A model generated the notes under the pieces. It had not been told where the DNA came from. It did not search any database and worked only from the letters and a program-made list of their open reading frames with translations. From NCBI RefSeq assembly GCF_023091745.1, contig NC_068935.1:16103775-16167774 (forward strand): a stretch of DNA of 64,000 bases, given 5' to 3'. Source of the stretch: Budorcas taxicolor (lineage: Eukaryota; Chordata; Mammalia; Artiodactyla; Bovidae). Made by a program: the position numbers and the translations under genes. The stretch's first letter is position 1, and each line of letters starts with the position of its first letter. This document shows, piece by piece, positions 22,801-37,800 of the stretch.

Positions 22801-25800
22801 CTATGCATTTTAATGCAGTAATATGTTTGAACTTTAGTCAGATCCATAAAGTTAGTGATCACTTGATTATTGCCTAACTCAAAAATGAAGCAATTTTAGA
22901 TGAAGTTGCTTGAAATTAGGAGAAGGCAATGGCACCCCACTCCGGTACTCTTGCCAGGAAAATCCCATGGACCGAGGAGCCTGGTGGGCTGCAGTCCATG
23001 GGGTCACTAAGAGTCTGACATGACTGAGCGACTTCACTTTCACTTTCCACTTTCATGCACTGGAGAGGGAAATGGCAACCCACTCCAGTGTTCTTGCCTG
23101 GAGAATCCCAGGAACCGGGGAGCCCGGTGGGCTGCCGTCTATGGAGTCTCATAGAGTCAGACACGACTGAAGTGACTTAGCAGCAGCTTGAAATTAAATC
23201 ACGTAAATTGCAACAGGTCAAATTTGTCTGTTTGGTATGTTAGAATAATAATCCCCCTAAGCAAAGAGCCTGTCACATTGTAGGCATTAAATAGATGAAT
23301 GAGCAATCATTACCAAAACATGAGGCATTTAAAATCTGCTTAGAGTGTTGATTAACTCAAGTGTATACACCTTGGATTATTTTCCTTTAATAAGATGCAC
23401 TGATTTTTAAAAGCAGTCACACATATTTCAACCACGTATGTGTTCTTTGGGCTGGGGGGTGTTTTTTTAATTCAGCCAGGTCAGTGAGTGAAATTACAGT
23501 CCTCAGTTTTGTTTAAATCAGGTGCTAATCTTTATTTTGCTGTACAGTCAGTCTTGTCAATGTATGGGGTTTTTTTTTTTTTTTTCCCTTCTTCAATTTT
23601 TAAATAATTTCTCAGTTTAGACTAAATGAATCCAAAGAAAGAGAACATTTTTTCCCCTGACACACACAGAATCACTTTCAGTTTAAATTTTACTTTTCAC
23701 TATCCACATGTGGCTATTCACATATAACTTAATTCAAATTAAATAAAATAAGAAATTCAGTTCTTCAGTTGCACTAGCAACATTTTAGGTGCTCCATAAC
23801 TGCATGTGGGTAATGGGCTTCCCCAGGGGGTGGCTCAGACAGTAAAGAATTCGCTTGCAATTCAGGAGACTTGGGTTCGATCCCTGGGTCGGAAAGATCC
23901 CCTGAAGAAGGAAATGGTAACCCACTCCCGTATTCTTGCCTGGGAAATCCCATGGACAAAGGAGACTGGTGGACTAACACTTTCATGCCCTCAGCAGTGA
24001 AAGCGTGAAGTCCTAACTGCTGGGGTCACAAAGAGTTGAACACAACAACTGAGCAACTAACAGTTTTACTTTTTCACTTTCAATGGCTACTTTTGTCACG
24101 GAAAGTTCTATTGGACAGTGCTGGACTAGACAGTGATCTCAGAGGCTTAAGTAATGTTCACTAATAGAATGATGTGACATTTTTAAAAAGTTCATCTGGA
24201 AATATATAACTCTTAGCTCTGAAATGCATTGTCATTATATTAGAGATGGATAGTTTCTGAAAACTGTCTTTTCTTCAGAATTTAAGGATTGATTATGGTG
24301 CTGAGTATTGGGAATCAGGACAATAAAAATGGTCTGGAAATATTGCTTTGCCAATTGTTATCTATTTACAGAACAACATGTTGTATCCTTAAAAATATTT
24401 TCTCTCACAATAGATTTGTAGGTTACTGCACTTATTCTGAGGTGATATTGTTGAGCTTTTATACATCTTAATATACATATTTATATGTGCTAAACTGCTT
24501 CAGTTGTGCCCGACTCTGTGCGTCCCTATGGATGCCCAGGCTTCTCTGTCTGCCAAGCTTCTCGAGACAAGAGGACTGGAGTGCATTGCTGTGCCCTCCT
24601 CCAGGGGATCTTCCAGACCCAGGGATAGAACCCATGACTCTTACGTCTCCTGCATTGGCAGGCTAGTTCTTTAGCACTAGCACCATATTTATATGGCTTC
24701 TATTAAAAATATGTTGAAAATATTTAAATCAGATTGTTACCAACTCCTTGATTTTCATTTGCCTCCATTCTGGTCTGTGCTATATAAATGGTTCATGGTG
24801 CATTGACATGGCAGGCAGAGATTGTGTCTGTCTTGTTCATTATTATTTCCCCAGTGTTAGTGCTGTTCATGGCATAAAATAGGTGCTCAGCAGGTTAGTT
24901 GATAGGCATCACTTTTTCCATGGCTTGCTTTGTGTGAGAATTGTGTTTACTCTGCCTTCAGGCACTTTTGTTGAGAGCAGCCCTTAGAGACTTTTCTGTT
25001 TTGTTTTGTGTTGTGTTTTTTTTTTAACTTTACCTATCAAAAGTTATTACCATTACCCAATCCCATAATGAGCTTCCCTTGTGGCTCAGCTGGTAAGGAA
25101 TCGACCTGCAATGTGGGAGACCTGGGTTCGACCCCTGGTGTGGGAAGATCCCCTGGAGAAGGGAAAGGCTTCCCACTCCAGTATTCTGGCCTGGAGAATT
25201 CTATGGAATGTATAGTACATGGGGTTGCAAAGAGTCGAATACCACTGAGTGACTTTCACTTCACTTTACTTCAATTCCATAGTAGATTTTGGGATGTAAG
25301 CTAGAGGACAAAAATGACCGCCAAATAATATCTTCAAAATCCCTTTTTTAGAGGAAAGTTTATGGTAACTTTAATGGCCACCAAATCCTCATTCTATCCC
25401 TTTAATTTTGGATGCTTTAAAGTCATTTGGAAGTCACTATTTGCGCATAGCCAGGGATGGATGTGCCTAACTTCCAGGAGAAAAGAAGTGGGCTTTTGAG
25501 GGCAGGAGAGTCACTTAGCGATCTCCAGTGAATTTTCCATCAAAAAGAGTAGCTGCTTTCTGCACTCCAACTTTGTTTTGGGAGGAGGTGTTATGGGAAC
25601 CAGGAATGCATAGGAAGGAGAACATTGGGAGAGGGAAAACTGCATGGAGTCAGAAGATGCTGCATGAGTGCTTACCCTAAAATACTTCTCTCAATTCATC
25701 AAGACATTGATGCAAACAGCCAACTCTGGGAGAGAAGCAACTGGATCAGATGACCTGGCTGTGAGAGAGAACACGGCTATTGAGTCCAGGAAACTAGGAG

Positions 25801-28800
25801 TAATCAGTACAATAGTTTGCTTTTCTTTAAAATTTTCAAGATGTTTGTTAAATCCCTGAGTTCCTTTTCCTGACCACTGTCACTAAGAAAAAATAAAATT
25901 AAAGTCATCTTTGGGAAGGGGGCCAGGAATTTGTCTTTCTGTACTATTTCTTCTGGTCTTCCTGTCATCTTTGTATCTTCATCCTGTTCCAACCCTGAGA
26001 GTAGCTAGCGTTCTCATTCTAGCCCCCCTGCAGCATAGAGAGCATCTTTTTTTTTTTAACTATTTTTATTTTATTTTATTTTTTTATTTTTTTAATTTTA
26101 AAATCTTTAATTCTTACATGTGTTCCCAAACATGAACCCCCCTCCCACCTCCCTTCCCATAACATCTCTGTGGGTCATCCCCATGCACCAGCCCCAAGCA
26201 TGCTGTATCCCGCGTCAGACATAGACTGGCGATTAGAGAGCATCTTTTAAATTTGACCATTTTTTAACACCTGCCTGACAGTCATGTTCTACCCTGGAGA
26301 GTTTCTATATTCTATACTCTGACTTTGCAATGGATAATAACCAGTTATTCAAATAAGCTAATGCCTCTATAAAGTGAAAGTGAAGTCACTCAGCCATGTC
26401 CAACTCTTTGCCACCCCATGGACTGTAGCCTACCATGCTCCTCTGTCCATGGGATTTTCCAGGCAAGAGTACTGGAGTGGGTTGCCATTTCCTTCTCCAG
26501 AGGATCTTCCCAACCCAGAGATCGAACCCAGATCTCCTGCATTGTAGGCGGACACTACCATCTGATCCACCAGGGAAGATGCTATGCCTCTATAGTGTTA
26601 TCCAAAGTAACATCGCCTGTAACATCCCTTGGGAAAATGCTTGCATAATACTAAGGATTTCAAGTACACTGGTAGGCTGAATTTTGGAGTAGGAGGCTCT
26701 TTGGTCTTCCTCCAAATCATATGGGCAGCAGATCCTTTTGTAAGGTCAACAGTTCTCAAACATCGTGGTCTCAGGCCCTTTTTACAATCTTAAATCTTGA
26801 AGGAGATTTCTGGTTTGGACAAAATGACACAGATCTGTTTCTCCTTGCTTCTCCCTGCTAAAGCACAAGTATAAACCCTCCCTGGAAATAATGCAAGAGA
26901 CGACCAAAGGAGAACTCAGAAAGATATTAAGAAGAAAGCAGGGCTTTCCCTGGTGGCTTAGTGATGAAGAATCTGCCTGCCAATGCAGGAGACGTGGGTT
27001 TGACCCCTGATCTGGGAAGATCCCGCATGTCGCTGAGTAACTAAGCCCGTGTGCCACAGCTGTTCAGCCTGTGCTCTAGAACCCTTGCCCCACAACAAGA
27101 GAAGCCGCCGCAGTGAAGAAGCCTGCGCACTGCAGCTACACAGTAGCCCCCTCTCTCCCCAGCTAGAGGAAAAAGCTGCACAGCAACGAAGACCCAGCAC
27201 AGCCAAAAATAAATGAATGAATAAAAATTTTTAAGAAAGAAGAAAGAAAGCAAACTTGCTTGGGACCCTGGAAACAACAGAGAGGCAGGATGTCTTATGT
27301 CTCTTTACCCAAAGGAGGACAGGAACCCAGAATGAGTGTGAGTCCCTCTGACATCAGATGAGCTAAACACACTGGCAAGGGGGAATCATCAGGAGTCCCG
27401 CCAACAATAGTCGACAAAAGAAGCAATCTCCTTGCTCACTGGGCCTGAGATCCCCTACTTTCACCTAGCGATACTGAGGGGGGAGGGTGGAACAGAAAAA
27501 AGGGATTAAGTCACAGCAAGTACCTGGTTCTAGAAGGCTCTTTGTCTCTCCTCCTCCAAACAGAGACACCAGAGCAGCTAGGGGGTTCCAGTAGGAGTGT
27601 CTTGCCATACCTATCCCCCGCCGAGAGACACCCAGCAGCCTGACCTGGGGAAATGCTTCCACCCACTCAGGCAACAGGGTCAGCGATGTACAGATGCCCT
27701 GCTGACTTCAGATAACCAAAGAGATCAAAACAATACCACAAAGACCGAAAATTAAACCAGCATTAGAAATACAGCCCACAAAGTAGGCTGAGACCTGTGC
27801 ACAGAACATAAGTAAAATGGACTGTCTGCTAAAATGGAAGATTTAAAATAGGAGTTTCCTAACATAATAGACAAAATGTCTATAGGTTTTGACAAAGGTA
27901 TAATCACATATATCCACCATTATATTACTGTACAGAGTATTTTCACTGTCCTAAAAGTCCCTTTTGCTTTACCTGTTGATGCCTTCCTCTATACCAGCAC
28001 CTTGCAACCATTGATCTGTTTACTGTCTCCATAGTTTCGCCTTTTCCAGAATGTCACTTAAGTTGGAATCACACAGTGTGTAGCCTTTTCAGATTGACTT
28101 CTTTAACTTAGGAATATGCATTTAAGATTTCTCCATGTCTTTTCATGGCTTGATAACTCATTGATTTTCAGCACTGAGTAACATTGCATTGTCTGGATAT
28201 ACCACAGTTTTTTAATCCATTCACCTACTGAAGGACATCTTGGTTGCTTCCAAGTTGTAGCAGTTATAAATAAATCTTCTGTAAACATCGTTGTGCATAT
28301 TTTTTTGTGTGTGTGGACATATGTTTTCAACTTCTTTGGTTAAATATCAAGGAACACAATTGGTGGATAGTGTGGTCAGAGTATGTTTAGTTTTGTAAGA
28401 AACCACCAAACTGTCTCAAAGTGGCTGTACCATTTTGCCTTTCCACCAGCAACAAATGAGAGTTTCTGTTGCTCCACATCCTCATCAGCGTTGTGTGTTG
28501 TGAATTTTTTTAATTTTTAAAAATATATATTTTTTGGCTGAGCCATGTGCCATGTGGGATCTTAGTTCCCCGACCAAGGATCCAACCTGCACCCCATGCA
28601 TTAGACGCCTGGAGTCTTAACCACTGGACTGCCAGGGAAGTACCCCCTGTAATGTTGTTTTAATTAGCATTTCCCTGATGACATACAATGGGGATCATCT
28701 TTTCATATGCTCGTTTGCCATCTATATATTACCTTTGGTGAGATGTCTCTTGATGGTACTTAGTCCATTTTTTAAATCCAGTTGTCTGCTTATTACTGAG

Positions 28801-31800
28801 TTTTAAGAGTTCTCTTGACAGTGTCTTTCACAGAGCAGTTTCAGTTTTAATGAAGTTCAGTTTGTCAACTTTTTCTTTCACGGATCATGCCTTTGGTATT
28901 ATATCTGAAGTCATCATCAAACCCAAGGTCATCTAGATTTTCTCCAATGCTGTCTATGTTTGAGGAGTTTTTTAGTTTTGCTTTTTACATTTAGATCTGT
29001 GATCCATTTTGAGATAGTTTTGTGAAATGTGTAAGATCTATGTATAGATTATTATTATTTTTCCCATGGACATCCAGTGTTCCAGCACCGTTTGTTGAGA
29101 TTTTCTTTCCTCCATTGTGTTGCCTTCGCTCCTTTGTCAAAGATCAGTTGACTATATTTATGTGAGTCTGTTTCTAGCCTCTCTATTCTGGTCCATTGCT
29201 CTATTTGTCTATTCCTTCATCAGTACTACATGGTCTTGATTACTGTAGCTTTATAGGAAGTCTTAAGGTTGGTAATATCAGTCCTCCAACTTTGTTCTTC
29301 TCCTTTAGTATTTTGTGTTGATTATTCTGGGTCTTTTGTCTCTTCATATAAACTTTGGAGTAACTTAGTTGATATCCACATGGTAACTTGCTGGGATTTT
29401 GACTGGGATTACACTGAGTCTATAGATCAAGTTGGGAAGAACTGACATCTTGACAATATTGTCTTCCTATCCTTAGACCTGAAATGTCTCTCCATTTATT
29501 AATTCTTCTTTCATTTCTTCCATCAGAGTTTTTTAGTTTTCTTCATATAGATCTTGTACATATTTTGTTAGACTTAAGTATTTTATTTAAATTTTGTGTA
29601 TTTTATATAAATGGTTGTGTGTTCTTTTATTTTAATTTTATTGGAGAATAGTTGATTTTACAATGTTGTGTTTCAGGTGTATGGCAAAGTGATTCAGTTA
29701 CAAATACACATATATTCATTCTTTTTCAGATTATTTTCTCATATAGATTATCCAAGAATATTGAATAGAGTTCCCTGTGCTATAGAGAAGGTCCTTTTTG
29801 GTTACCTGTCTTATGTACAGTAGTGTGTGTGTGTTCATTCAAAGCTCCTAATTTATCCCATTGTGTTTTTAATTTCAAATTCTACTTGTTCATTGCTAGT
29901 ATGCAGGAAAGCAATAAAGTTTTGTACATTAACCTTGTATCTTGAAACTTTCTTATAATCACTTACTAGTTCCAGGAGGTTTTTTGCTGATTCTTTTGGA
30001 TTTTCTGCACAAGCAGCGTGTCATCTGTCATTTCTCACAATTCATATACCTTTTATTTCCTTTTTGTGTCTTACTGCATCAGCTAGGACTTCCAGTATAA
30101 GACTCATAAAGAGTGATGAGAGGGGATATCCTTGCCTTGTTCCTGATCTTAGTAGGAAAGCTTCTAGTTTTTCACCATTATATATGATATTAGCTGTAGG
30201 AATTTTGTAGCTGTCCTACATCAAATTGAATAAGTCCTCTACTCTTAGTTTACTGAGAGTCTTTATCATGAATACTTGTTAGACTTTGTCAAATGCTTTC
30301 TCTGCATATATTGATGTGATCATGTGATTTTTTTTTTCCTTAGCCTATTTCTGTGATAATGAATTGATTTTCAAGTGTTGAACCATGCTTGCATGCTTGG
30401 TATAAATCACACTTGGTTTTGGTGTAGAAATTCTTTTTACTCATTGTTGGATTTGATTTGCTAATATTTTGCTGAGGATTTTTGCATCTGTATTCATAAG
30501 ACATGTTGGTCTATAGTTTTCTTTTAATATCTTTTTCTGGTTCTAGTATTAGGGTGATGTTGGATCGTAGGATGAGTTAGGAAGCATTCCCTTTGTTCTG
30601 TTTTCTAAAGGAGATTGTAGACAGTTGATACAGTTTCTTCCTTAAATTTTTGGTAGAATTCACCGGTGAACCCATCTGAACCTGGTGCTTTCTATTTTGG
30701 AAAGTTTTAAATTATTGATTCAGTTTCTTTCATAGATAAAGAATAGACATAGGCCTGTTCCAGTTGTCTACTTTTTGTGTGAGTTTTGGCAGATTGTGTC
30801 TTCCAAGAAATTGGGCCATTTCATCTAGGTTGTCAAATTTGTGGGCATAGATTCGTTCCTGGTATTCTTTTATTAATCCTTGTAATGTCCATTGTATCTG
30901 CAGTGATGGCCCCTCTTTTATTAGTAATTATATCCTTTGTATTTTTTTCTTAGTTAGGCTAACTAGAGCCTAATTTTCTTTATCTTTTCAGATAACCACT
31001 TTTGGTTTCATTGGTTTTGTCTATTTATTTCCTGTTTTCAGTTTCATTGATTTCTACTCTAATTTTCATTATTTCTTTTTTTCTGCTTACTTTGAATTTA
31101 ATATACTCCTATTTTTTTAATTTTATGGAAATATAGTTGATTTACAATGTATTGATTTCTGCTGTACAGCAAAGTTATTCAGTTATACATATATATTCTT
31201 TTTCATATTCTTTTCCATTATGGTTTATCACTGGATACTGAGTATAGCTCCCTGTGCTATACAACAGGACCTTATTGTTTATTACTCTTCTTTTTCTAGT
31301 TTCCTAAGGATGATTGATTTTAGAGCTTTCACATTCAGTGTAGTAAATCTTCCTCTAAGCACTGTTTTGGCAGCATATCATAAATTTTGATAAGTTGTAT
31401 TTTCATTTTCACCTAGTTAAAAAATATTTACAAATTTCTCCTGAGATTTTTTCTTTGACCCATATGTTATTTAGAAGCATGCTGTTTAATCTCCTAGTAT
31501 TTTGGGACTTTCAAGTAATCTTTTCTGTTATTGATTTCTCCTTTATTTTCATTGTGGTCTGAGAGCAGATAGTGTTTGATTTCTGTTCTTTTAAAATTGT
31601 TAAAGTTTGCTTCATGGCCCAGAATGTGGTCTGTCTTGGTGAGTATTCATAGTGTTTTTTAAAAATTAATTAATTAATTTTAATTGGAGGCTAATTACTT
31701 CCTACAATACTGTGGTGTTTTTTGCCATACATCTACATGAATCAGCCATGGTTGTACATGTGTTCCCACCATCCTGAACCCCCCTCCCTCCTCCCTGCCC

Positions 31801-34800
31801 ACCCCACCCCTCCAGATCGTCCCAGAGCACCAGCTTTGGGTACCCTGCTTCATGCATAGAATTTGCACTGGTCATCTATTTTACATATTGTAATATACAT
31901 GTTTTGTTTCAATGCTATTCTCCAAGTATATCTCTTTGTATAGATGGGCTTCCCAGGTGGTGCTCGTGGTAAAGAACCCACCAGCCAGTACAGGAGACAT
32001 AAGAGATGTAGGTTTGATCCCTGGGTAGAGAAGATCCCCTGGAGGATGGCTTGGCAACCCACTCCAGTATTCTTGCCTGGAGAATCCTATGGACAGAGGA
32101 CCCTGGTGGGATACAGTCCACAGGGTCACAAAGAGTCGGACACAATTGAAGCGACTTGACACTCATGCTCTTTGTATAGAACACTCTACCCCAAAAGAGC
32201 AGAATGCACTTTTTTACCCAAGCACCCACAGAACACTTAGCAAGATAGACCATAGGCATGGCCATATAACAGACCTCAGCAACTTTAAAAAATTTGAAAT
32301 TAAACAGTTTATTTTCTGAGTGCAGTGGAAATAAACTATAAACAAGGAACAGAAAGACAACAGGACAGTCTCTAAATATGTGAAAATCATACAGCACACT
32401 TCTAAATAATCTGTGGATCAATGAGAAAGTCTCAAAGGAAATTTTTTAAAATATATAAAGAACTGAGTGAAAATTGAAATATAAAATACAGACAAATGTA
32501 ACATGCAGCTAAAGCAGTGCTGAGAGAGAAATTTATAACACTAAATGCTTAGATTTGAAATGAAGAAAAGTCTCAAGTGAATGATTGAAATTTTTACATC
32601 AAGGAAGTAGAAAAAAAAGAATAAAATAAACCCAAAATAAGCAGAAGAAGGAAACAATCAAGAGCTGAAATCAATGGAATTTAAATAGGAAAACTATCAG
32701 TTCAGTTCAGTCACTCAGTCGTGTCCGACTCTTTGCGACCCCATGAGTCGCAGCACGCCAGGACAACTCCAGTCACAGTTGTCCATCACCAACTCCTGGA
32801 GTTCATCCATGGGGATGGTCTTGATCCCTGTTTCCTGTACAATGTCATGAACCTCCATCCATAGTTCATCAGGTACTCTATCAGATCTAGTCCCTTAATT
32901 CTATTTCTCACTTCCACTGTATAATCATAAGGGATTTGATTTAGGTCATACCTGAATGGTCTACTGGTTTTCCATGCTTTCTTCAATTTAAGTCTGAATT
33001 TGGCAATAAGGAGTTCATGATCTGAGCCACAGTCAGCTCCTGGTCTTGTTTTTGCTGACTGTATAGAGCTTCTCCACCTTTGGCTGCAAAGAATATAATC
33101 AGTCTGATTTCGGTGTTGACCATCTGGTGATGTCCATGTGTAGAGTCTTCTCTTGTGTTGTTGGAAGAGGGTGTTTGCTATGACCAGTGCTTTCTCTTGG
33201 CAAAACTCTGTTAGCCTTTGCCCTGCTTTATTCCGTACTCCAAGACCAAATTTGCCTGTTACTCCAGGTGTTTCTTGACTTCCTACTTTTGCATTCCAGT
33301 CCCCTAGAATGAAAAGGACATCTTTTTTGGGTGTTAGTTCTAAAAGGTCTTGTAGGTCTTCATAGAACTGTTCAACTTCAGCTTCTTCAGCGTTACTGGT
33401 TGGGGCATAGGCTTGGATTATTGTGATATTGAATGGTTTGCCTTGGAAACGAACAGAGATCATTCTGTCATTTTTTTTCCCCCTGCTTCTTCTTTTTTTT
33501 AATTTGACTTTTTATTTTTACTTTATTTTACTTTATAATACTGTATTGGTTTTGCCATACAGTGACATGAATCCACCACGGGTGTACATGCGATCCCAAA
33601 CATGAACCCCCCTCCCACCTCCCTCCCCACAACATCCCTCTGGGTCATCCCCGTGCACCAGCCCCAAGCATGCTGTATCCTGCATCGGACATAGACTGGT
33701 GATTCGATTCTTACATGATAGTATACATGTTTCAATGCCATTCTCCCAAATCATCCTACCCTCTCCCTCTCCCTCTGAGTCCAAAAGTCTGCTATACACA
33801 TCTGTGTCTTTTTTGCTGTCTTGCATACAGGGTCATCATTGCCATCTTTCTAAATTCCATATATATGTGTTAGTATACTGTATTGGTGTTTTTCTTTCTG
33901 ACTTACTTCACTCTGTATAATCGGCTCCAGTTTCATCCATCTCATCAGAACTGATTCAAATGTATTCTTTTTAACGGCTGAGTAATACTCCATTGTGTAT
34001 ATGTATCACTGCTTTCTTATCCATTCATCTGCTGATGGACATCTAGGTTGCTTCCATGTCCTGGCTATTATAAACAATGCTGCGATGAACATTGGGGTAC
34101 ACGTGTCTCTTTCAATTGTGGTTTCCTCGGTGTGTATGCCCAGCAGTGGGACTGCTGGGTCATAAAGCAGTTCTATTTCCAGTTTTTGAAGGAATCTCCA
34201 CACTGTTCTCCATAGTGGCTGTACTAGTTTGCATTCCCACCAACAGTGTAAGAGGGTTCCCTTTTCTACGCACCCTCTCCAGCATTTATTGCTTGTAGAC
34301 TTTAGGATAGCAGCCATTCTGACTGGCGTGAAATGGTACCTCAGTTGTGTCTGACTTTGCAATCCCATGGACTATTGCCTGTCAGACTCTTCTGTCCATG
34401 GAATTTTCCAGGAAAGAACACTGGAGTGGGTTGTCATTTCCTCCTCCAGGGGATCTTCCCAACCCAGGGGTCAAACCTGCATCTCCTGCATTGGCAAGCA
34501 GATTCTTTACCATTGTGGATCTTGTGGCCTCCCTAAAATGGTCTTAGGGCTAGGATAACCAACTCATTTAGTTTTCTTGGGACTTTCCTGGTTTAAGCAC
34601 TAAAAAGTCCTAGCAAAACCAGCATCTCTTGCTCAAGACTTACCTGGTTTTAAAACTGCATGTGCCACATCCAAGGAACTTCATCAGCCCTGGGCCAACT
34701 GTGTTGGTTGTTCTCAATGCAGAAAGTCTCAATGCAGACTTTTTTGGTCTCTGGATAACACTTTAAGAACTTCCATGTCAGGCCATACTCACACAGAAGA

Positions 34801-37800
34801 AATTCTCAATTCAGTATTGTTAACTCACCACCACATAGGAGTTGAAGATCTTCACACTGTAATTAGTTAGAAATTCTCCTACCCCATGCCAGTTGCTTGC
34901 TTGACTTTCAGACATGGTTCATTCTACATTCTCCTCAAGATGTCATTGAAAGTGCTTTGTAGTGAAAAAATGTCACTAAAATGTGAAGGTGTACCATTGT
35001 TTTTTGATGATTATCTTTTCAGGTCGAGTTAATGGAGTGCAAGTGACCATCCCAGACAGTTTTGTGAATGTGACTGTTGGATCTGATGTCACTCTCATCT
35101 GCACCTACACCACCACTGTGGCCTCACTGAACAAGCTCTCCATTCAGTGGACATTCTTCCATAAGGAGGAGTCACAACCAGTTTCTGTAAGAACTTTTTC
35201 CCCATAAACTATTCCCCTTCAGTAGTTCTGACATAAACTGTTGGGGTCAGTGTGTGAAGAAGGAATGGCAAGCCAGTGGCAACAGGAGCAGAGCCTCAGA
35301 TACTAAAAGTTTGGAGATAGCTGTTTAGGGAAGATCATCATCTAAGTGACAGCCTTTGTCCTCTCCTCATATTTAGTTATGGCCTGTGACCTCCATTCTG
35401 TGTAGGTCAGCATCAAGTATATCATGTATTCTAGAGTAGGCAGGAAGAGCCTTTCTTAGGTGAAATGAGCAGTACTTCTGAAAGGGCTTCTCCCCCCTCC
35501 AGATCTCTCCCTGTTATTTTCAGAAAACCCTAGTTCAAATATGTGTCCTAGTTGATCCACAGATCTCTGTGAAACTTAGTATCTGGACACTGCTTGTCAA
35601 GTGAGCTAGCTCATTGTGCCAGACTGAGTCTTAATAGAATGGGACTCCCTACATGGGTGGGTAAGGGCAAAGTGGTAATGAACCCTGGGGAATCAGAGGC
35701 AGCTGGAGGCTAGAGGATAAGGGACTGGAAGGGAGGCTAGGGTCTGGGTAAGAGCTAACTGGGGGAGGGTGGATGAAAGAGGAGGATGATTCTACTTGCA
35801 AGTTGCCTATTCCTAGATTTTTTTTTTTCATCTGGCCTTAAGGGTAATTCCTTCTTTAAATCAGTCTAAAGACTAAAATGAATATACTCAAAAGTGTGTG
35901 GTTTATGTGTGTGTGTTCAGGGAGGGGGGCATATGTGTGCACATTTATGCATGTGAGTGTGCAAGCATGTATGCTAATACATATCCCTTGAGGGGGAAAA
36001 ATTTGTAGCTTTCATCAGATTTTCAAAAGGATGTATGATCCAAAACAAGGAGTTCAGAGAAGAGACAAATCAGTGTGGTTTGGATATAGTTGAGTTGGGC
36101 CTTGAAGGAAAGCAAGGGTGGTGCTGATAGAAGATAGGGAGAGAAGGAAGTTGAGAGGGCTGGAGGAGGCCCAAGGGTGGAGGTGGAGAAGAAGGAGCGC
36201 CAGTGTCACTTCTGAGCTTTCGGAGGTGCTGACTCCTCTTTGTACCAAAGGTCCTGAACATTTGTTCAGCAGGAAACATCGTTCAAGAGGAGACTCTATC
36301 AGTGCCACCCTCTAGTCAAAGTTCAACAGTTTTGTCCAGTACTAGTTACCTTAGACGGGCTTCCCTGGTGGCTCAGATGGTAAACAGCCTGCCTGCAATA
36401 CAGGAGACCTGGGTTTGATCCCTAGGTCGAGAAGATCCCCTGGAGAAGGGAATGGAAACACACTACAGTATTCTTGCCTGGAGAATTCTGTGGACAGAGG
36501 AGCCTTATGGGCTATAGTCCATGGGGTCACACAAGTATTTGAATCACTCTGTGCCTCTCTTCAAACTATGGTAGAACAGTAATATTCTTCTACGTGGGCA
36601 GTATACCTTGTAGCATTCAGTCCTCAGATCCACCCACTTCTGCTCAAACACAGCACAGCCCATGCCTCAATACTGAGAAAAAGGCAGTCAGTCAGTGTCT
36701 AAAACTGGTGCATGCAAGAGATGCTTGGGGAGGATGTAGTTGGACCTCTCAGGCAGTGACACCTGTACTATTGGACCCGCTCATTGTTTGGAGTCTCTAG
36801 GCTAGTGGCACCAGATTTTTGAAGTGGGATAGGAGGGTCAGAGTTTGGTAACAATTGAGATCACCACAAGCCCCTGGCAGATGAGACAGTCTTTTTTTTT
36901 TTTTTTTTTTGGCTGTGATGAGTCTTCATTGCTGTATGGGCCTTTTCCCTAGTTGCAATGAGCAGGGGCTACTCTTCGTTGCAGTATGCAGGCTTCTCGC
37001 AGAGGCTTCTCTTGTTGCGGAGCGTGGGCTCTAGGGTGTGAGGGCTTCAGTAGCTGCAGCGCGTGGGCTCCATAGTTGCAGCTCCTGGGCTCTAGAGAAC
37101 AGGCTCAATAACTGTGGTGCACAGGCATAGTTGCTCCACAGCATGTGGGATCTTCCCAGATCAGGGATCCATCCCATGTCTCTTGCATTGGCAGGCAGAT
37201 TCTTTACCACTGAGCCACCAGGGAAGCCTTGAGACAGTCTTGAGTTTGCTTTCTCATGCCTATGTCTGGAATTCGTTTCATCTTCCTCTAAAAGTTTCAG
37301 GCTCTATTGCTGCCTTGAGGAGGGCAGTGGTCAACTCTTGCAATAAGCTCATCTTCTGCTCCCCCAGGATCATTGTATTAAAGGTGCTGCTGACTCCAAG
37401 ACCTAGTACTTCTCAGTATCAGGGGAGAATATGATCTCCTAGGGACTACTCCCTCCATGGGGTTCCTTTGTGAATAGAGGCTATGGAAGTATTCCATAAG
37501 TCTTCTGACCAGGTGCCAGGATATTCATCTGTTGTTTGTTGTTGTTCAGTCACTAAGTTGTGTTCAGCTCTTTGTGAGCCCATGGACTGCAGCATGCCAG
37601 GCTTCCCTGTCCTTCACTCTCTCCCAGAGTTTGCTCAAACTCATGTCCATTGAGCCGGTGATGCCATCCAACCATCTTGTCCTCTGCCGTCCCCTTCTCC
37701 TCCTGCCCTCAGTCTTTCCCAGCATCAGTGTCTTCTCTAATGAGTTGACTTTTCGCATCAGGTGGCCAAAGGATATTCATTAGCATGGTCTTTCTTTTAG

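Larger units (their letters stand above)
27880..31655 (-). mobile_element. Long L1 (3' UTR plus most of ORF2), antisense, with three nested insertions
   Basis: About 3.3 kb of old L1 in reverse. The 3' UTR is at 27880-28120, the ORF2 C terminus at about 28120-28510, and ORF2 runs leftward-to-rightward back to the endonuclease/linker region at about 31655. Many frame breaks. It is split by a CHR SINE (28515-28648) and two younger L1 3' UTR pieces (29625-29840 and 31105-31285), which gives relative ages. Confidence 0.88.
19851..35022 (+). other. VSIG1: VSIG1 intron 1 (15.2 kb)
   Basis: Splice-bounded by GTAAGA and TTTTCAG. The first 0.65 kb is free of recent repeats. After that it is studded with SINEs, and from about 26.8 to 34.5 kb it is almost wholly transposon sequence. 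An old L1 3' UTR-like piece may lie at about 20700-20960. No alternative coding exon was recognised. Confidence 0.9.

Noticed and set aside
34006..34368. 120-codon antisense frame with conserved look
   Set aside because: It is the C terminus of L1 ORF2, not a host gene.
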